NCBI GenBank assembly: GCA_021816935.1
Contig: JAKAWR010000001.1
Span: 124,001-188,000, forward strand
Source of the DNA: Actinomycetes bacterium
GTDB taxonomy: Bacteria > Actinomycetota > Acidimicrobiia > Acidimicrobiales > JAMCPL01
Direction of reading: 5' to 3'
DNA length: 64,000 bases
Numbering within the stretch: position 1 is the first letter of the stretch; each line of letters starts with the position of its first letter. Both the position numbers and the translations under genes were made by a program. A model generated the notes under the pieces. It did not search any database. It saw nothing but the letters and a program-made list of their open reading frames with translations, and was not told where the DNA came from. Shown here in pieces: positions 1 through 10,873 of the stretch.

Positions 1-2823
1 CGAGTCGCCGTCCGGGCCAGCGACAAAGCGATCCGGGTCCTCTCCACCCTCGCCCGTATTTGATCGCGCCCCGAGGCGGTTCATGGCGATGGCAAGAGCC
101 TCGTGAGCTTCTATGGATATGGCACCATACGATATTCCCCCGGTATGGAACCGCTTCACGATGGACTCGACAGGCTCCACCTCGGACAGCGGCACCGGCG
201 CAACTGCCTCGGTACGCAAGCGCATCAGGGACCTCAAGGTGCAAAGGGCTTCCCCCTGTTCGTCGACGAGCTGGCTGTACTCTTTGAAGGTCCGGTAATC
301 CCCTGTACGTGTGGCCTGCTGGAGCTTGAATACTACCTGCGGGCCCAAGAGGTGGCTTTCTCCGCCTCGCCTCCACTGGTACTCCCCGCCCACCTCGAGC
401 TCCCGGTGAGCGCGGGCCGGTCCTCCCCCGTGAAATGCGCTGGTGTGACGCGCTGATGCCTCGGCCGCGACCTCGTCGAGGCCTATCCCGCCGATCCGGC
501 TGACCGTGCCGGTGAAATACTCGTCTACGAGATCTGCGGCCAGGCCGACCGCCTCGAAGATCTGGGATCCCCGGTAGGACGCGACCGTGGACACGCCCAT
601 CTTCGACATCGTTTTCACTATGCCCTTGTTGCAGGCCCGCAGGTAGTTCCGGCGGGCCTGGCGGGCGTTAACCGCTGGTAGCCGGCCAGCTGCGGCCATG
701 TCGTCGATCGTCTCGAACGCCATGTAGGGGTTGACGGCAGACGCTCCGTAGCCCACGAGCAGCGCCATGTGATGAACCTCTCGCGCCTCTCCGGTTTCCA
801 GGACGAGCCCGACCCGTGTGCGTGTGCGTTCCCTTACAAGATGCTCATGTACCGCTGAGACGAGCAGCAGCATGGGGATCGGGGCAAGCTCGGGACTCGA
901 GTGGCGGTCGGACAGGACGACCACGTTGGCGCCTGCGGCAATGGCTTCACCGACCCGCAGCCGGACGCCCTCGAGTGCTGCTGCAAGGGCTTCTCCGCCG
1001 CCACGTGGATCGAAGAGGCCGTCGATGGTGAACGCCGAGAAGCCGGGTGTCTCGCCGCCTTCGTTTACGTACATCAGGCGGGCCAGGTCTTCGTTGTCAA
1101 TCACTGGATGTGGAAGCTGGATCTGCCTGCATGACCTCGCCTCGGGAAGCAGCAGGTTGCCCTCGGGACCCACGAGTGCCCGAGTGCCTGTCACCAGCTC
1201 CTCGCGGATAGCATCAAGCGGGGGGTTGGTAACTTGGGCAAAACGCTGGAAGAAGTAGTCGTAGAGTAGGCGCGGTTTGCGGGAGAGGACAGCAAGGGCT
1301 GCGTCGTGTCCCATGGACCCGACCGGCTCAGCCCCCTTTTCGGCCATGGGGCCAATGATGAGCCGCAGGTCTTCGCCAGTGTAACCGAAGCAGCGTTGGT
1401 GAAGCAGGACTGTCGAGTGCTGGGGCACGAGCATCCTACGGTGAGGCAGGGAGTCAATCGGTACCTGTTGCTGGCGCAGCCAGTCCCCGTAAGGGCGCTC
1501 GCCAGCCAATTCCGCCTTTATCTCGCTGTCCTCGACGATCCCGCCACGGCGGGGGTCGACAAGGAAGATCCTGCCGGGCTCGAGGCGACCCTTGCGTACG
1601 ACCTCCCCGGGCGCCACGTCGATGATCCCGGTCTCCGAGCCCAGCACGAGAATGCCGGCCTCCGTTAGTAGCCAGCGAGCCGGACGGAGCCCGTTGCGGT
1701 CCAGCACGCCGCCTGAGACGGTACCGTCGGTGAAGACGATTGCCGCAGGGCCATCCCACGGTTCCATGAGTGATGCGTGGTAGCGGTAGAACGCTCGGAG
1801 GGAGGGATCCATCCCGGGGTTCCCCTCCCACGCCTCCGGTATCATCATGAGGACCGCATGGGGCAGGGACCTTCCGGCCAGGTGCAAGAGCTCCAATGCT
1901 TCGTCGAACGACGCCGAGTCCGACGCCCCGGGCGTGATGACCGGGGTTATCCGTTCCAGGTTGCCCGGCAGGAGGTTCGACTGCAGCAGGGCCTCCCGAG
2001 CCCGCATCCAGTTACGGTTCCCTGACAGTGTGTTGATCTCGCCGTTGTGAGCGATATACCGGTACGGATGCGCAAGTGGCCAGGAGGGAAACGTGTTAGT
2101 GGAGAAGCGGGAGTGGACGAGAGCTATCGCCGACTGCACAGCGGAATCGGATAGGTCTGGATAGAAGGAGACCAGTTGGTGCGCCGTCAACATGCCCTTG
2201 TAGACGATCGTACGGGTCGAGAGTGACGGGAAATAGATATCCTCTATATCCCGCTCTGCTCGCTTGCGAAGGCAGAACGCCATCCGATCGATCCCGATTC
2301 GCGGGTCGTCTTCGCCTATGGCAAGCGGGAGGGCGGACCCGGGGATCGGAGCGGCCGTAACCTGCCACACCGACCCCAGCGAGCGCCTCGCCGTAGGGCC
2401 GAGGCACCCGGGGCGCACAGGAACTTCCCGCCAACCCAGCACCTCAAACGACTCGCTTCCGGCCAGGTCGTCGAAGCGGCCCCTTACCTTGGCCGCGAAC
2501 TCACCGTCGGCCGGCAGGAACGCCAGGCCGCAGATGTACGATCCCTCCTGCCGGCCTTTCAGACCCAGATCTGCCTGTCCGGAAAGGAACGCGTGCGGCA
2601 TCTGGAGAAGGATGCCCGCGCCGTCACCGGTCTCCTCCTCGGCCCCGGTAGCGCCGCGGTGGGCCAGTCGTTCGAGGGCGGAGAGGCCGGTCTCGACTAT
2701 AGCGTGGCTCTTGCGGCCGTACACGTCGGTCACCAGGGCGATTCCGCACGAGTCGTGTTCAAAGCGCGGATCGTAGAGGCCTGCTCGCCTTTCTTGTCCG
2801 TTATCGGTCGGTGGTCCGACCAT
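1..2823 (-). CDS. gltB: Glutamate synthase large subunit (partial, C-terminus outside window)
   Basis: This is the N-terminal 941 residues of the NADPH-type glutamate synthase large chain, which turns glutamine plus 2-oxoglutarate into two glutamates. The class II glutamine amidotransferase domain starts right after a short propeptide: the nucleophile is Cys26 in EHDSCGIA, so about 25 residues should be removed to expose it. Further on are typical GATase II stretches (RFSTNTFPSWPLAHPYR, HNGEINT, RNGLRPARW). The central domain and the start of the FMN-binding synthase domain (GGISYGAIS, NTGEGGE) follow. The start is the ATG at 2823, preceded by an AGGAG ribosome site about nine bases upstream. 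The frame stays open to base 1, so roughly a third of a ~1500-residue protein is missing. No gltD is visible; it would lie beyond the left edge if present. Confidence 0.95.
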   Translation of the reverse strand, partial: MVGPPTDNGQERRAGLYDPRFEHDSCGIALVTDVYGRKSHAIVETGLSALERLAHRGATGAEEETGDGAGILLQMPHAFLSGQADLGLKGRQEGSYICGLAFLPADGEFAAKVRGRFDDLAGSESFEVLGWREVPVRPGCLGPTARRSLGSVWQVTAAPIPGSALPLAIGEDDPRIGIDRMAFCLRKRAERDIEDIYFPSLSTRTIVYKGMLTAHQLVSFYPDLSDSAVQSAIALVHSRFSTNTFPSWPLAHPYRYIAHNGEINTLSGNRNWMRAREALLQSNLLPGNLERITPVITPGASDSASFDEALELLHLAGRSLPHAVLMMIPEAWEGNPGMDPSLRAFYRYHASLMEPWDGPAAIVFTDGTVSGGVLDRNGLRPARWLLTEAGILVLGSETGIIDVAPGEVVRKGRLEPGRIFLVDPRRGGIVEDSEIKAELAGERPYGDWLRQQQVPIDSLPHRRMLVPQHSTVLLHQRCFGYTGEDLRLIIGPMAEKGAEPVGSMGHDAALAVLSRKPRLLYDYFFQRFAQVTNPPLDAIREELVTGTRALVGPEGNLLLPEARSCRQIQLPHPVIDNEDLARLMYVNEGGETPGFSAFTIDGLFDPRGGGEALAAALEGVRLRVGEAIAAGANVVVLSDRHSSPELAPIPMLLLVSAVHEHLVRERTRTRVGLVLETGEAREVHHMALLVGYGASAVNPYMAFETIDDMAAAGRLPAVNARQARRNYLRACNKGIVKTMSKMGVSTVASYRGSQIFEAVGLAADLVDEYFTGTVSRIGGIGLDEVAAEASARHTSAFHGGGPARAHRELEVGGEYQWRRGGESHLLGPQVVFKLQQATRTGDYRTFKEYSQLVDEQGEALCTLRSLMRLRTEAVAPVPLSEVEPVESIVKRFHTGGISYGAISIEAHEALAIAMNRLGARSNTGEGGEDPDRFVAGPDGDS

Positions 2824-3290
2824 CAGCTCTAGCTCCTCTCGTGCCGGATACGCCGGCTCCCACCACGCGATGTCCGCGAACCTGACAGGGATCTGCAGCC
2901 CGCGTGCGGGGCGACTCGGTGGCACTGGCAGCGCTTCACGAGAGCGCGCGCTGCGTGCCGGCCGCCGTCACCCGGCCGCTGTTGCGGCTGCTGCACGACG
3001 TTGTGCGGAAGGGACTCCAATGTCCCTCGGCCTCCGAGCCCCATTGGCGTACTCGGTTGCAGGCAGTAGTATCAGTGTATACGAAGCCCGTCACGCCTTA
3101 CGACACTGCTCACTGCCCGCTTGCCACGGATGACCGCCGCCCGGGGATACCTGAACGCGGCTCATCTGGGGCATGGGAGCAGCGATGGTGTCGCCGGGCC
3201 CTCGATCGAAGAAGGTCCCTGGCGCTTGGCCAAAGGCCAACCTTGGCCGCAGCGCCATGTCCGTGACGACCTGGCTGCCCGGTAGCGACG
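2824..3290. other. Divergent intergenic region gltB/thiO, no gene seen
   Basis: This 467-base gap separates gltB (-) from the thiamine operon (+). I see no convincing coding sequence. A thiamine-pyrophosphate riboswitch would be expected before thiO in many bacteria, but the CTGAGA core and the partner GACC/TGATCTGG segment are not recognisable on either strand. A short hairpin (AGGGAC/GTCCCT, about 3010-3027) and an AT-richer stretch with TTGCAG and TATACG (about 3057-3083) could belong to promoters. Neither is strong. Confidence 0.5.
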
Positions 3291-4622
3291 ATGTCTGATT
3301 ACGTTTTCGACGTAGCCGTAGTGGGTGGAGGGATCATCGGCCTTGCTAGCGGATGGCAACTCGCTACTGCCGGTGCATCCGTCGTGGTCGTTGATCCGGA
3401 TCCGGGGCACGGCAGTACCTGGGCCGCGGCCGGCATGCTCGCAGCGGTGACCGAGGCGCACTACGGCGAAGAGGCTCAGCTACGCCTCAACTTGAGCGGT
3501 CTGGCGCAGTGGCCCGATTTTGCCGAACAGCTCGCGTCGGACACGGGGGTCGATCTCAGCTACAGGAGGGTCGGCACCCTCGTGGTTGCGGCCGATGAGG
3601 ATGACAGGGCTGCAGTACGCGAGCTATTCGAGTTCCAGCACCGTCTCGGCCTGGAGGTCAGTTGGCATACGCCGTCGGAGGTGCGAGAGGTCGTGCCGCT
3701 GCTCGCCCCCGGCGTTAGGGGCGGCCTCATGGCTCTCGATGACCACCAGGTGGATCCCCGCGCTGTCGTTAGGGCGCTCTTGTCAGCCTGCAGGTCGAGA
3801 GGCGTTGAAGTGCTGCGGGATAGCGTGGTCTCGATGGAGGGTGGGCCCATCGGAGGCACAGCGCTGGGCGGCGAGTCCCCGGAGATTGGTGTCAGGGTGG
3901 GCAATTTACGACCAGCGGACTCGAGTCGTGCTGGGTCGCCCGCGAGCGAGCCGATTGGCGGTACATTCCCCGAACACGGCCGATCTCCCGGGGACGGCAT
4001 GACCGGGGCTCCTAAGGCAACCGGAGGTCGCCGGTCTGGATACCGGCTGGTGCTCGAATCGGCTGCGGCCGTTTCCTGCGGGAGCGTGGTCCTCGCTGCA
4101 GGTTCGTGGAGTGGGCAGGTCGTCGGCGTGCCTGGAGGTGCAGCTGGGTCCGTCCGGCCGGTGAAGGGCGAATTGATCAGGCTCAAGGGAAGCCCGGCAA
4201 CGTTGCCGGCACATACTGTGCGGGGTATCGTAAAGGGGCGCTCCGTGTACATGGTCCCCCGACTGGATGGGACCCTTGTCGTAGGGGCCACAATGGAGGA
4301 GAGGGGTTTCGAGACCTCGGTCAAGGCTGGATCATTGTACGAAGCTTTGCGTGAGGCCAGGGTACTGCTGCCCCTCGTCTCGGAGCTGCATTTCGCTGAG
4401 GCGATCGCCGGTCTGCGTCCGGGCACTCCCGACAACGGTCCGATTATCGGGGCCGTGCCCGGGGCGGAAGACTTTGTGGTAGCCACGGGCCACTTCCGCA
4501 ACGGGATACTGCTGGCACCCATTACCGCGGCTTCGGTTGCGGCGATGATAACCGGCGACGGATCTGTTCCCCCGGAGGTTGCGTCATTCTCGCCGGCTCG
4601 CTTCATGTCCGAGGCGGCGTGA
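3291..4622 (+). CDS. thiO: Glycine oxidase ThiO (thiamine biosynthesis)
   Basis: This FAD-dependent oxidase of the DAO family converts glycine to the imine (dehydroglycine) used by ThiG to build the thiazole ring. The N-terminus carries the Rossmann motif VVGGGIIGLASGWQLA at about residues 10-25 and the conserved GSTWAAAGMLA segment. The C-terminus has the family signature GLRPGTPDNGPIIG and the GHFRNGILLAP segment near the flavin. At 443 residues it is longer than typical ThiO (about 360-370). The excess is a Gly/Ser/Pro-rich insertion at about residues 188-250 inside the substrate domain. It starts the operon, and thiS follows after three bases. The ATG at 3291 directly precedes MSDYVFDVAVVGGG. 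No strong ribosome site is seen. Confidence 0.92.
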   Translation: MSDYVFDVAVVGGGIIGLASGWQLATAGASVVVVDPDPGHGSTWAAAGMLAAVTEAHYGEEAQLRLNLSGLAQWPDFAEQLASDTGVDLSYRRVGTLVVAADEDDRAAVRELFEFQHRLGLEVSWHTPSEVREVVPLLAPGVRGGLMALDDHQVDPRAVVRALLSACRSRGVEVLRDSVVSMEGGPIGGTALGGESPEIGVRVGNLRPADSSRAGSPASEPIGGTFPEHGRSPGDGMTGAPKATGGRRSGYRLVLESAAAVSCGSVVLAAGSWSGQVVGVPGGAAGSVRPVKGELIRLKGSPATLPAHTVRGIVKGRSVYMVPRLDGTLVVGATMEERGFETSVKAGSLYEALREARVLLPLVSELHFAEAIAGLRPGTPDNGPIIGAVPGAEDFVVATGHFRNGILLAPITAASVAAMITGDGSVPPEVASFSPARFMSEAA

Positions 4623-4625
4623 GAA

Positions 4626-4877
4626 TTGGCCGGGTCATCACCGCAGGCCGGAGACACTGCGGGCGTTGCGAGACCGGTCACTATCCTCCTCAACGGTGAA
4701 CGGCAGGACGTAGCGGTGCTTACGACCGTAGCAAGCCTCGTAGAACATCATCTTGGAAGGCGTGACGGCATTGCGGTTGCGGTGAACGGTGAGGTGGTCC
4801 CCCGGAGTTCCTGGGACAGGAGATTCCTTTCGGTTGGCGACGCCGTCGAGGTTGTGACTGCGGTCGCCGGAGGTTGA
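4626..4877 (+). CDS. thiS: Sulfur carrier protein ThiS
   Basis: This small ubiquitin-fold carrier is adenylated and thiocarboxylated at its C-terminus, then donates sulfur to ThiG. The protein ends in the required Gly-Gly (VVTAVAGG), and the core VTILLNGERQDV...LVEHH...GIAVAVNGEVVPRSSW is typical. The only possible start near the stop of thiO is a TTG at 4626. It gives 83 residues, with about 17 extra before the conserved core; no ATG or GTG lies between. It sits between thiO and thiG in the operon. Neither ThiF nor a ThiI-like protein is in the window, so the activating enzyme must be encoded elsewhere. Confidence 0.9.
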   Translation: MAGSSPQAGDTAGVARPVTILLNGERQDVAVLTTVASLVEHHLGRRDGIAVAVNGEVVPRSSWDRRFLSVGDAVEVVTAVAGG

Positions 4878-4977
4878 GTCTTGGCAAGTTCGGAAATGAA
4901 TAATGAATATGGAGCCGATCGCGGCCGATGGCGCGTTCGCACGGCCGGCAGGCTCAGGGATACCGGGAGGATGGTAG

Positions 4978-6686
<1,709 letters not shown>

Positions 6687-6707
6687 CCTACCAAACCATG
6701 CACCGGA

Positions 6708-7589
6708 CTATTCGGGCGGCTGAGACTCCCGGAGATCCTGCAATAGCACGAATGAGCGGACCGCTCTTGCTTGCTTTTCCGGCAGAACCGCAAACTGCAG
6801 GCTGATCTCGACAAAGCCCTGGCGGTCCATACGCCGTACGACGTGACCGGGGAAATCGTACCAACCCGTAGCCAGCTTCATGCGTGCGGTCAAGAGATCG
6901 ATGGAGGCGGCCCACGACGCCTCGCCAACGCTGAAGCGCATTCCACCCTCCGAAATGTCGATCAGCTTGCCGACTTCGGGTTGGTGTCCCGGAGCAACAA
7001 TCCCAACAGGGCCACCCTTTCGCGTCCGAAGGTACTGCCTCCTCTCCGTGCATGAGACCGCTCCTACGATCTCAATATCGAGATACGCGTCGTGCGGCTC
7101 GTCGCAGTCCGCTGAACCTCGGCTCACGCCGTTGTCCGGAGCGTGCCCGGTGCGGTGAACGTGATGCCAACCGGCCAGCTCGACCGGGACCGAACACAGC
7201 CCCTCCCGCGCCAGCCAACTCATTACCAGCTGAGAACAGGCCTCACGCTCCCCCGATAGTGCAAACTCATCGCATGGTCCAGAGCCATTGAGAGCCGCGA
7301 GGCTTCCGGACAACGGATCAACGCCTTCTGGGGGCATAGGGCTGCTCCCCCTGTCCCGGTCGACCAGGACCTCAAGTCGGACGCCGGTCCTGTCTATCAT
7401 TGGAAAAGATCGCACGCGCCCGGATATCGCCGTGGATCCGTCCACTCCTACACTGCCTGACCAGAGCGAAACGCGCGCACCCTGACGCGGAATCAGATCT
7501 ATCCACATTGGTGAGGCGCAACGAATTTCAGCGTCGCCATCAGGCAGCCGCTCCACCACCGGGTCTGATCGCGATCGCCGCCACCACAC
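6708..7589 (-). CDS. PilZ-domain protein (first of a tandem pair)
   Basis: The C-terminal part carries a PilZ domain, a c-di-GMP receptor fold: RRQYLRTR supplies the arginine-rich switch motif, and DISEGGMRF supplies the D-x-S-x-x-G motif, followed by beta-strand segments ending about residue 280. About 190 residues precede it. They include a segment resembling the YcgR-type N-terminal barrel (LIPRQGARVSLWSG) and an unrecognised middle. The start is uncertain: GTG at 7589 follows the upstream PilZ gene by 16 bases, while the frame is open to 7661. Both arginines needed for ligand binding appear intact, so c-di-GMP binding is likely. The output is unknown. It converges on thiD across about 20 bases. 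Confidence 0.75.
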   Translation of the reverse strand: MWWRRSRSDPVVERLPDGDAEIRCASPMWIDLIPRQGARVSLWSGSVGVDGSTAISGRVRSFPMIDRTGVRLEVLVDRDRGSSPMPPEGVDPLSGSLAALNGSGPCDEFALSGEREACSQLVMSWLAREGLCSVPVELAGWHHVHRTGHAPDNGVSRGSADCDEPHDAYLDIEIVGAVSCTERRQYLRTRKGGPVGIVAPGHQPEVGKLIDISEGGMRFSVGEASWAASIDLLTARMKLATGWYDFPGHVVRRMDRQGFVEISLQFAVLPEKQARAVRSFVLLQDLRESQPPE

Positions 7590-7605
7590 AATTGAACCTA
7601 CGGCG

Positions 7606-8277
7606 CTACTTTGCTGCCGCACGCTGCACGGAGAAGAGATGCCGCCTAATGGGGGCAGCATTCTTCTCGCTCACCGTCCCGAACTCGATACCAAGCTCTG
7701 CATTTCCGTCTTTGCATATTCGGCGCACGACGCGACCCTCCAGCTCTATCGTGCCCGAGTCCACCGTCAGCTCCGCATTGATGAACTTCTTGTCAGAAGG
7801 CCATGCCCCATCTTCGACCACGCATCGCATGCTCCCCGTAGACAGGTCGAGGACCGTCGTCTCGATGGGAGGTCTTGCGGTGGCCCATACCAGCACCTTG
7901 GACAACTTGGCTCCCCAATGGAAGCGCCTGCGTTCCAGAACCTCCCCCCGTCCGGCAGGGGAAGCAAAGAACGCCTCCGTTCCCTCGTGGAACTCCGTGG
8001 ACACGCTGACCGGCATCTGGTGGAACCCGTCGTGGGCTCGCCACGCCGTCACAAGCGCCTGGCCCTTCGCTAAGACGTAGCGCCTGTCGTCGTCGGGATC
8101 GAGGAGCTCTGTTGACACGTTCAGTACCACTTGAGGAAGGTATCCCGGCAAGATGTCGCCGACCCCTTCGGCGAACAAGTCGTCGGCACTATCGGGGAAA
8201 CTGAGGAACACCTCATTACCTTCCGCCGACGACTCGTCGCCCTCGCTAGAACTGTAGAAGTTGATCTCGGTAGCCAC
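7606..8277 (-). CDS. PilZ-like protein (second of a tandem pair)
   Basis: This 223-residue protein has an acidic, Ser/Glu-rich N-terminus, a beta-rich middle domain, and a C-terminal PilZ-like domain. The D-x-S-x-x-G motif appears as DLSTGSMRC and is followed by strands ending in ELEGRVVRRI and GNAELGIEFG. The arginine switch motif is less canonical (ERRRFHWGAKLSKV), so c-di-GMP binding is less certain than in its neighbour. It lies directly upstream of the other PilZ gene, probably in one transcript. The start is GTG at 8277. No ribosome site precedes it, but a TACAAT box lies six bases upstream, as expected for a leaderless message. Confidence 0.7.
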   Translation of the reverse strand: MATEINFYSSSEGDESSAEGNEVFLSFPDSADDLFAEGVGDILPGYLPQVVLNVSTELLDPDDDRRYVLAKGQALVTAWRAHDGFHQMPVSVSTEFHEGTEAFFASPAGRGEVLERRRFHWGAKLSKVLVWATARPPIETTVLDLSTGSMRCVVEDGAWPSDKKFINAELTVDSGTIELEGRVVRRICKDGNAELGIEFGTVSEKNAAPIRRHLFSVQRAAAK

Positions 8278-8283
8278 GTAATT

Positions 8284-8289
8284 ATTGTA
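8284..8289 (-). promoter_or_regulatory. Putative -10 box of a leaderless promoter (PilZ pair)
   Basis: On the minus strand TACAAT is followed by six bases and then the GTG start at 8277. This places the expected transcription start at or next to the start codon. There is no Shine-Dalgarno sequence and no convincing -35 box. Confidence 0.4.
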
Positions 8290-8307
8290 CTACCGTTGTC
8301 CGTGTCA

Positions 8308-8328
8308 GTCTATTGAGTCTTAATAGAC
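8308..8328. terminator. Weak stem-loop between the PilZ pair and yebC
   Basis: Inverted repeat GTCTATT / AATAGAC with a seven-base loop lies in the 96-base gap. The stem is AT-rich and no T-run follows on either strand, so it may be a regulatory palindrome rather than a terminator. Confidence 0.2.
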
Positions 8329-8373
8329 GTACCGCCTGCTCGACGAGGGAGAGATCGTCACGGCGAGGCCTTG

Positions 8374-9126
8374 TCAGCCATCGCCTATCGCAGTCACGAT
8401 CTCGTCTGGAATATCGCAGTTGCTCCAAACGCTCTGCACGTCATCGTGGTCGTCCAGCGCCTCGATGAGCTTGAAGATCTTACGGGCATCCGCCTCCTGG
8501 GTGACCGGGACCTCCGTAGTCGCTACGAGCGCTAGTTCGCTCGATTCGGCCGTAATACCCGCACTCTCCATCGCGGCCAGGCAGTCGTTGAACACGAGCG
8601 TACCGCAGCTGACGAGCCACATGTCGCCGTCACGAGCCACATCGTCGGCACCGGCCTCGAGGGCAATTTCCATAACCTTGTCCTCTTCGAGAGCGCCGGG
8701 GAGGTAGATCTGGCCCTTGCGGGCGAACTGCCACGAGACGGAGCCGGGTTCTGCCATCGAGCCCCCGTTGCGCGCAAAGAGATTCCGGACGTCTGCCCCT
8801 GTTCTGTTGCGGTTGTCGGTGAGGCACTCCACTATGACTGCCACACCGCAGGCGGCGTAACCCTCGTACGATGTCGCTTCGTAGTGGACTCCCTCCAGCT
8901 CTCCGGTGCCACGTTTGATTGCCCGGTCGATAGTGTCAGCCGGTACGGATGCTGCACGTGCCTTATCGTACATTGTCCTCAGAGTGGCATTAGCGTCCAG
9001 ATCGCCGCCGCCGTCCCGAGCCGCAACCTCGAGCTGGCGAATCAGTTTTGCAAAGAGCTTCCCTCGCGCCTTGTCGACTGCGGCTTTACGGTGCTTTGTG
9101 GTTGCCCACTTGGAATGGCCTGACAT
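8374..9126 (-). CDS. yebC: YebC/PmpR-family protein
   Basis: This 250-residue member of the YebC family is described elsewhere as a DNA-binding regulator and, more recently, as a translation factor acting on proline stretches. The family N-terminus MSGHSKWATTKHRKAAVDKARGK is intact. NATLRTMYDKARAASVPADTIDRAIKRGTGE and YEGYAACGVAVIVECLTDNRNRT also match it, split here across the first two domains. The C-terminal domain ends SNCDIPDEIV. The ATG immediately follows the pdxT stop (TGA ATG), with AGAGGA as ribosome site. Its position after pdxS-pdxT matches the mycobacterial order. Confidence 0.93.
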   Translation of the reverse strand: MSGHSKWATTKHRKAAVDKARGKLFAKLIRQLEVAARDGGGDLDANATLRTMYDKARAASVPADTIDRAIKRGTGELEGVHYEATSYEGYAACGVAVIVECLTDNRNRTGADVRNLFARNGGSMAEPGSVSWQFARKGQIYLPGALEEDKVMEIALEAGADDVARDGDMWLVSCGTLVFNDCLAAMESAGITAESSELALVATTEVPVTQEADARKIFKLIEALDDHDDVQSVWSNCDIPDEIVTAIGDG

Positions 9127-9786
9127 TCAGATTCCTCTCTTCGAGCAGGTACTTTCCTGCACGGCTGCAGTTGCCCGGTCCGTTACCACTGGCCCCGCCA
9201 CCATACCGGCAAATAACGAATGAATACGGGCATCATCCGTAAGCTCGGGGTGAAACGAGGAAACAAGGATGCCGCCTCGCCGGAGGAGGACCGCTCCCGT
9301 GCTGCCCGCTGGGCATTCTCCAGGCAGCGACGCCAGCACCTCGACACCGTCTGCAGCATCGACGACAACAGGCGCTCGGATGAAAACGCCACGAAAAGGA
9401 TCCTCCCCCAAAGCTGCTATACGAAGGTCGGTCTCGAACGAATCGAGCTGCCGGCCGTAGCCGTTTCGCCGGACCGTGATGTCGATCATCCCGAGCGGCA
9501 GCTGGTCGTCGCGGCCATCAAGAACGGACGTAGCGAGTAGGATCATCCCGGCGCAGGTGCCGAAAACCGGCATGCCCGACCCGATCCGCTCCGTAACGGC
9601 ACTCCGTAAGCCGGACGACTCGAGCAGCAGTGACAAAGCGGTCGATTCCCCCCCGGGAATGATCAGCCCATCGGAGTCATCGAGCTGGCGAGCATTGCGG
9701 ACGAGCACCGGATCGCACGCCAGGGAAAGAAGCGCAGCGCGATGTCGCGATACGTCGCCCTGAAGATCCAGCACGCCGATGTTCAC
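9127..9786 (-). CDS. pdxT: Pyridoxal 5'-phosphate synthase glutaminase subunit PdxT
   Basis: This class I glutamine amidotransferase supplies ammonia to PdxS for direct PLP synthesis. The nucleophile is Cys78 in PVFGTCAGMI. The PGGEST motif at about residues 44-49 forms the oxyanion loop, and the His/Glu pair lies in SSFHPELTDD. The start MNIGVLDLQGDVSRH is the family consensus. Length (219) is slightly above average owing to a C-terminal tail. It sits just downstream of pdxS in the same transcript and upstream of yebC. Confidence 0.95.
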   Translation of the reverse strand: MNIGVLDLQGDVSRHRAALLSLACDPVLVRNARQLDDSDGLIIPGGESTALSLLLESSGLRSAVTERIGSGMPVFGTCAGMILLATSVLDGRDDQLPLGMIDITVRRNGYGRQLDSFETDLRIAALGEDPFRGVFIRAPVVVDAADGVEVLASLPGECPAGSTGAVLLRRGGILVSSFHPELTDDARIHSLFAGMVAGPVVTDRATAAVQESTCSKRGI

Positions 9787-9815
9787 CTGGAGGCACCTCT
9801 GCCTGCCCCCTCCCG

Positions 9816-10736
9816 TTACCAGCCGCGCTCAGCGAGTAGCGTGCCGTACGATGACTGATCGAGGCCCCGCATCGGCTCTCCCAGACCTGTACTCACCTTG
9901 GCGACTATCTCGGGATCCGAGTAGTGCGCGCATGCCTCGACAATCGCACGCGCCCTGTGCGGAGGGTCTGCGCTCTTGAAAATGCCCGATCCCACAAAGA
10001 TCGCCTCTGCCCCGAGTTGGCGAACCAGTGCGCCGTCCGCGGGAGTGGCAATGCCTCCGGCGCAGAACAGCGGTACGGGAAGCCACCCGGAGACCGCAAC
10101 CATCTCTACGAGCTCCGCTGGGGCGCCCAGGTCCTTGGCCATGGCGTAGCGCTGCGCCCTGTCCGATACCGAGAGCCTGCGGATGTCCCCGATTATCGAG
10201 CGCAAGTGCCTGACCGCTTCCACGATGTTGCCGGTTCCGGCCTCGCCTTTCGAACGGATCAGAGCGGCCCCCTCGGCAATACGCCGCAATGCCTCTCCGA
10301 GATTGGTTGCCCCGCAGACGAAGGGTACCTTGAAGGCCCACTTGTCAATGTGGTTAGCCTCGTCCGCCGGGGTCAGGACCTCGCTTTCGTCGACGTAGTC
10401 GACGCCCAGCGCCTGGAGGATCTGCGCCTCCGCAAAATGTCCTATCCTGGCCTTTGCCATGACAGGGATGGTCACCGCATCCTGTATCTCCCTGATCAGG
10501 GCCGGATCCGACATGCGGGCTACCCCTCCTTCGGCCCTGATGTCGGCGGGTACTCGCTCGAGCGCCATCACTGCCACCGAGCCGGCGTCCTCTGCAATGC
10601 GGGCCTGCTCTGCGTCGACGACGTCCATTATGACGCCGCCCTTCAGCATATCCGCCAGGCCGCTTTTCACAGCGAAAGTGCCCGTCAGGCTCGCGATACT
10701 CTCCTGGCCCTCGTGAACTCCGCTCATGAACGCCAT
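9816..10736 (-). CDS. pdxS: Pyridoxal 5'-phosphate synthase lyase subunit PdxS
   Basis: This TIM-barrel PLP synthase uses ribose 5-phosphate, glyceraldehyde 3-phosphate and ammonia from PdxT. The highly conserved barrel is easy to read: [10 protein letters not shown] with the first catalytic lysine, [38 protein letters not shown], the second lysine in [17 protein letters not shown], and [14 protein letters not shown] near the end. At 306 residues it has the expected length. It forms an operon with pdxT and yebC. The M48 protease gene lies upstream after 137 bases. Confidence 0.96.
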   Translation of the reverse strand: MAFMSGVHEGQESIASLTGTFAVKSGLADMLKGGVIMDVVDAEQARIAEDAGSVAVMALERVPADIRAEGGVARMSDPALIREIQDAVTIPVMAKARIGHFAEAQILQALGVDYVDESEVLTPADEANHIDKWAFKVPFVCGATNLGEALRRIAEGAALIRSKGEAGTGNIVEAVRHLRSIIGDIRRLSVSDRAQRYAMAKDLGAPAELVEMVAVSGWLPVPLFCAGGIATPADGALVRQLGAEAIFVGSGIFKSADPPHRARAIVEACAHYSDPEIVAKVSTGLGEPMRGLDQSSYGTLLAERGW

Positions 10737-10873
10737 TCTAACGCGCCACCAATGCTGAGCTCATCCCGCGACGTGAGCGCCATCCGACAGGGGAGCGGGC
10801 CTTCTGGCCCCACGGCAGTTGCCAGCACCGTGAGGCCACGGCGTAGCACGGAAAATGCCGAAGTACCAGCCCA

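Noticed and set aside
3560-4693. 377-codon open frame antisense to thiO
   Set aside because: Composition is typical of an antisense shadow in high-GC DNA, and the + strand encodes a complete ThiO with all motifs.
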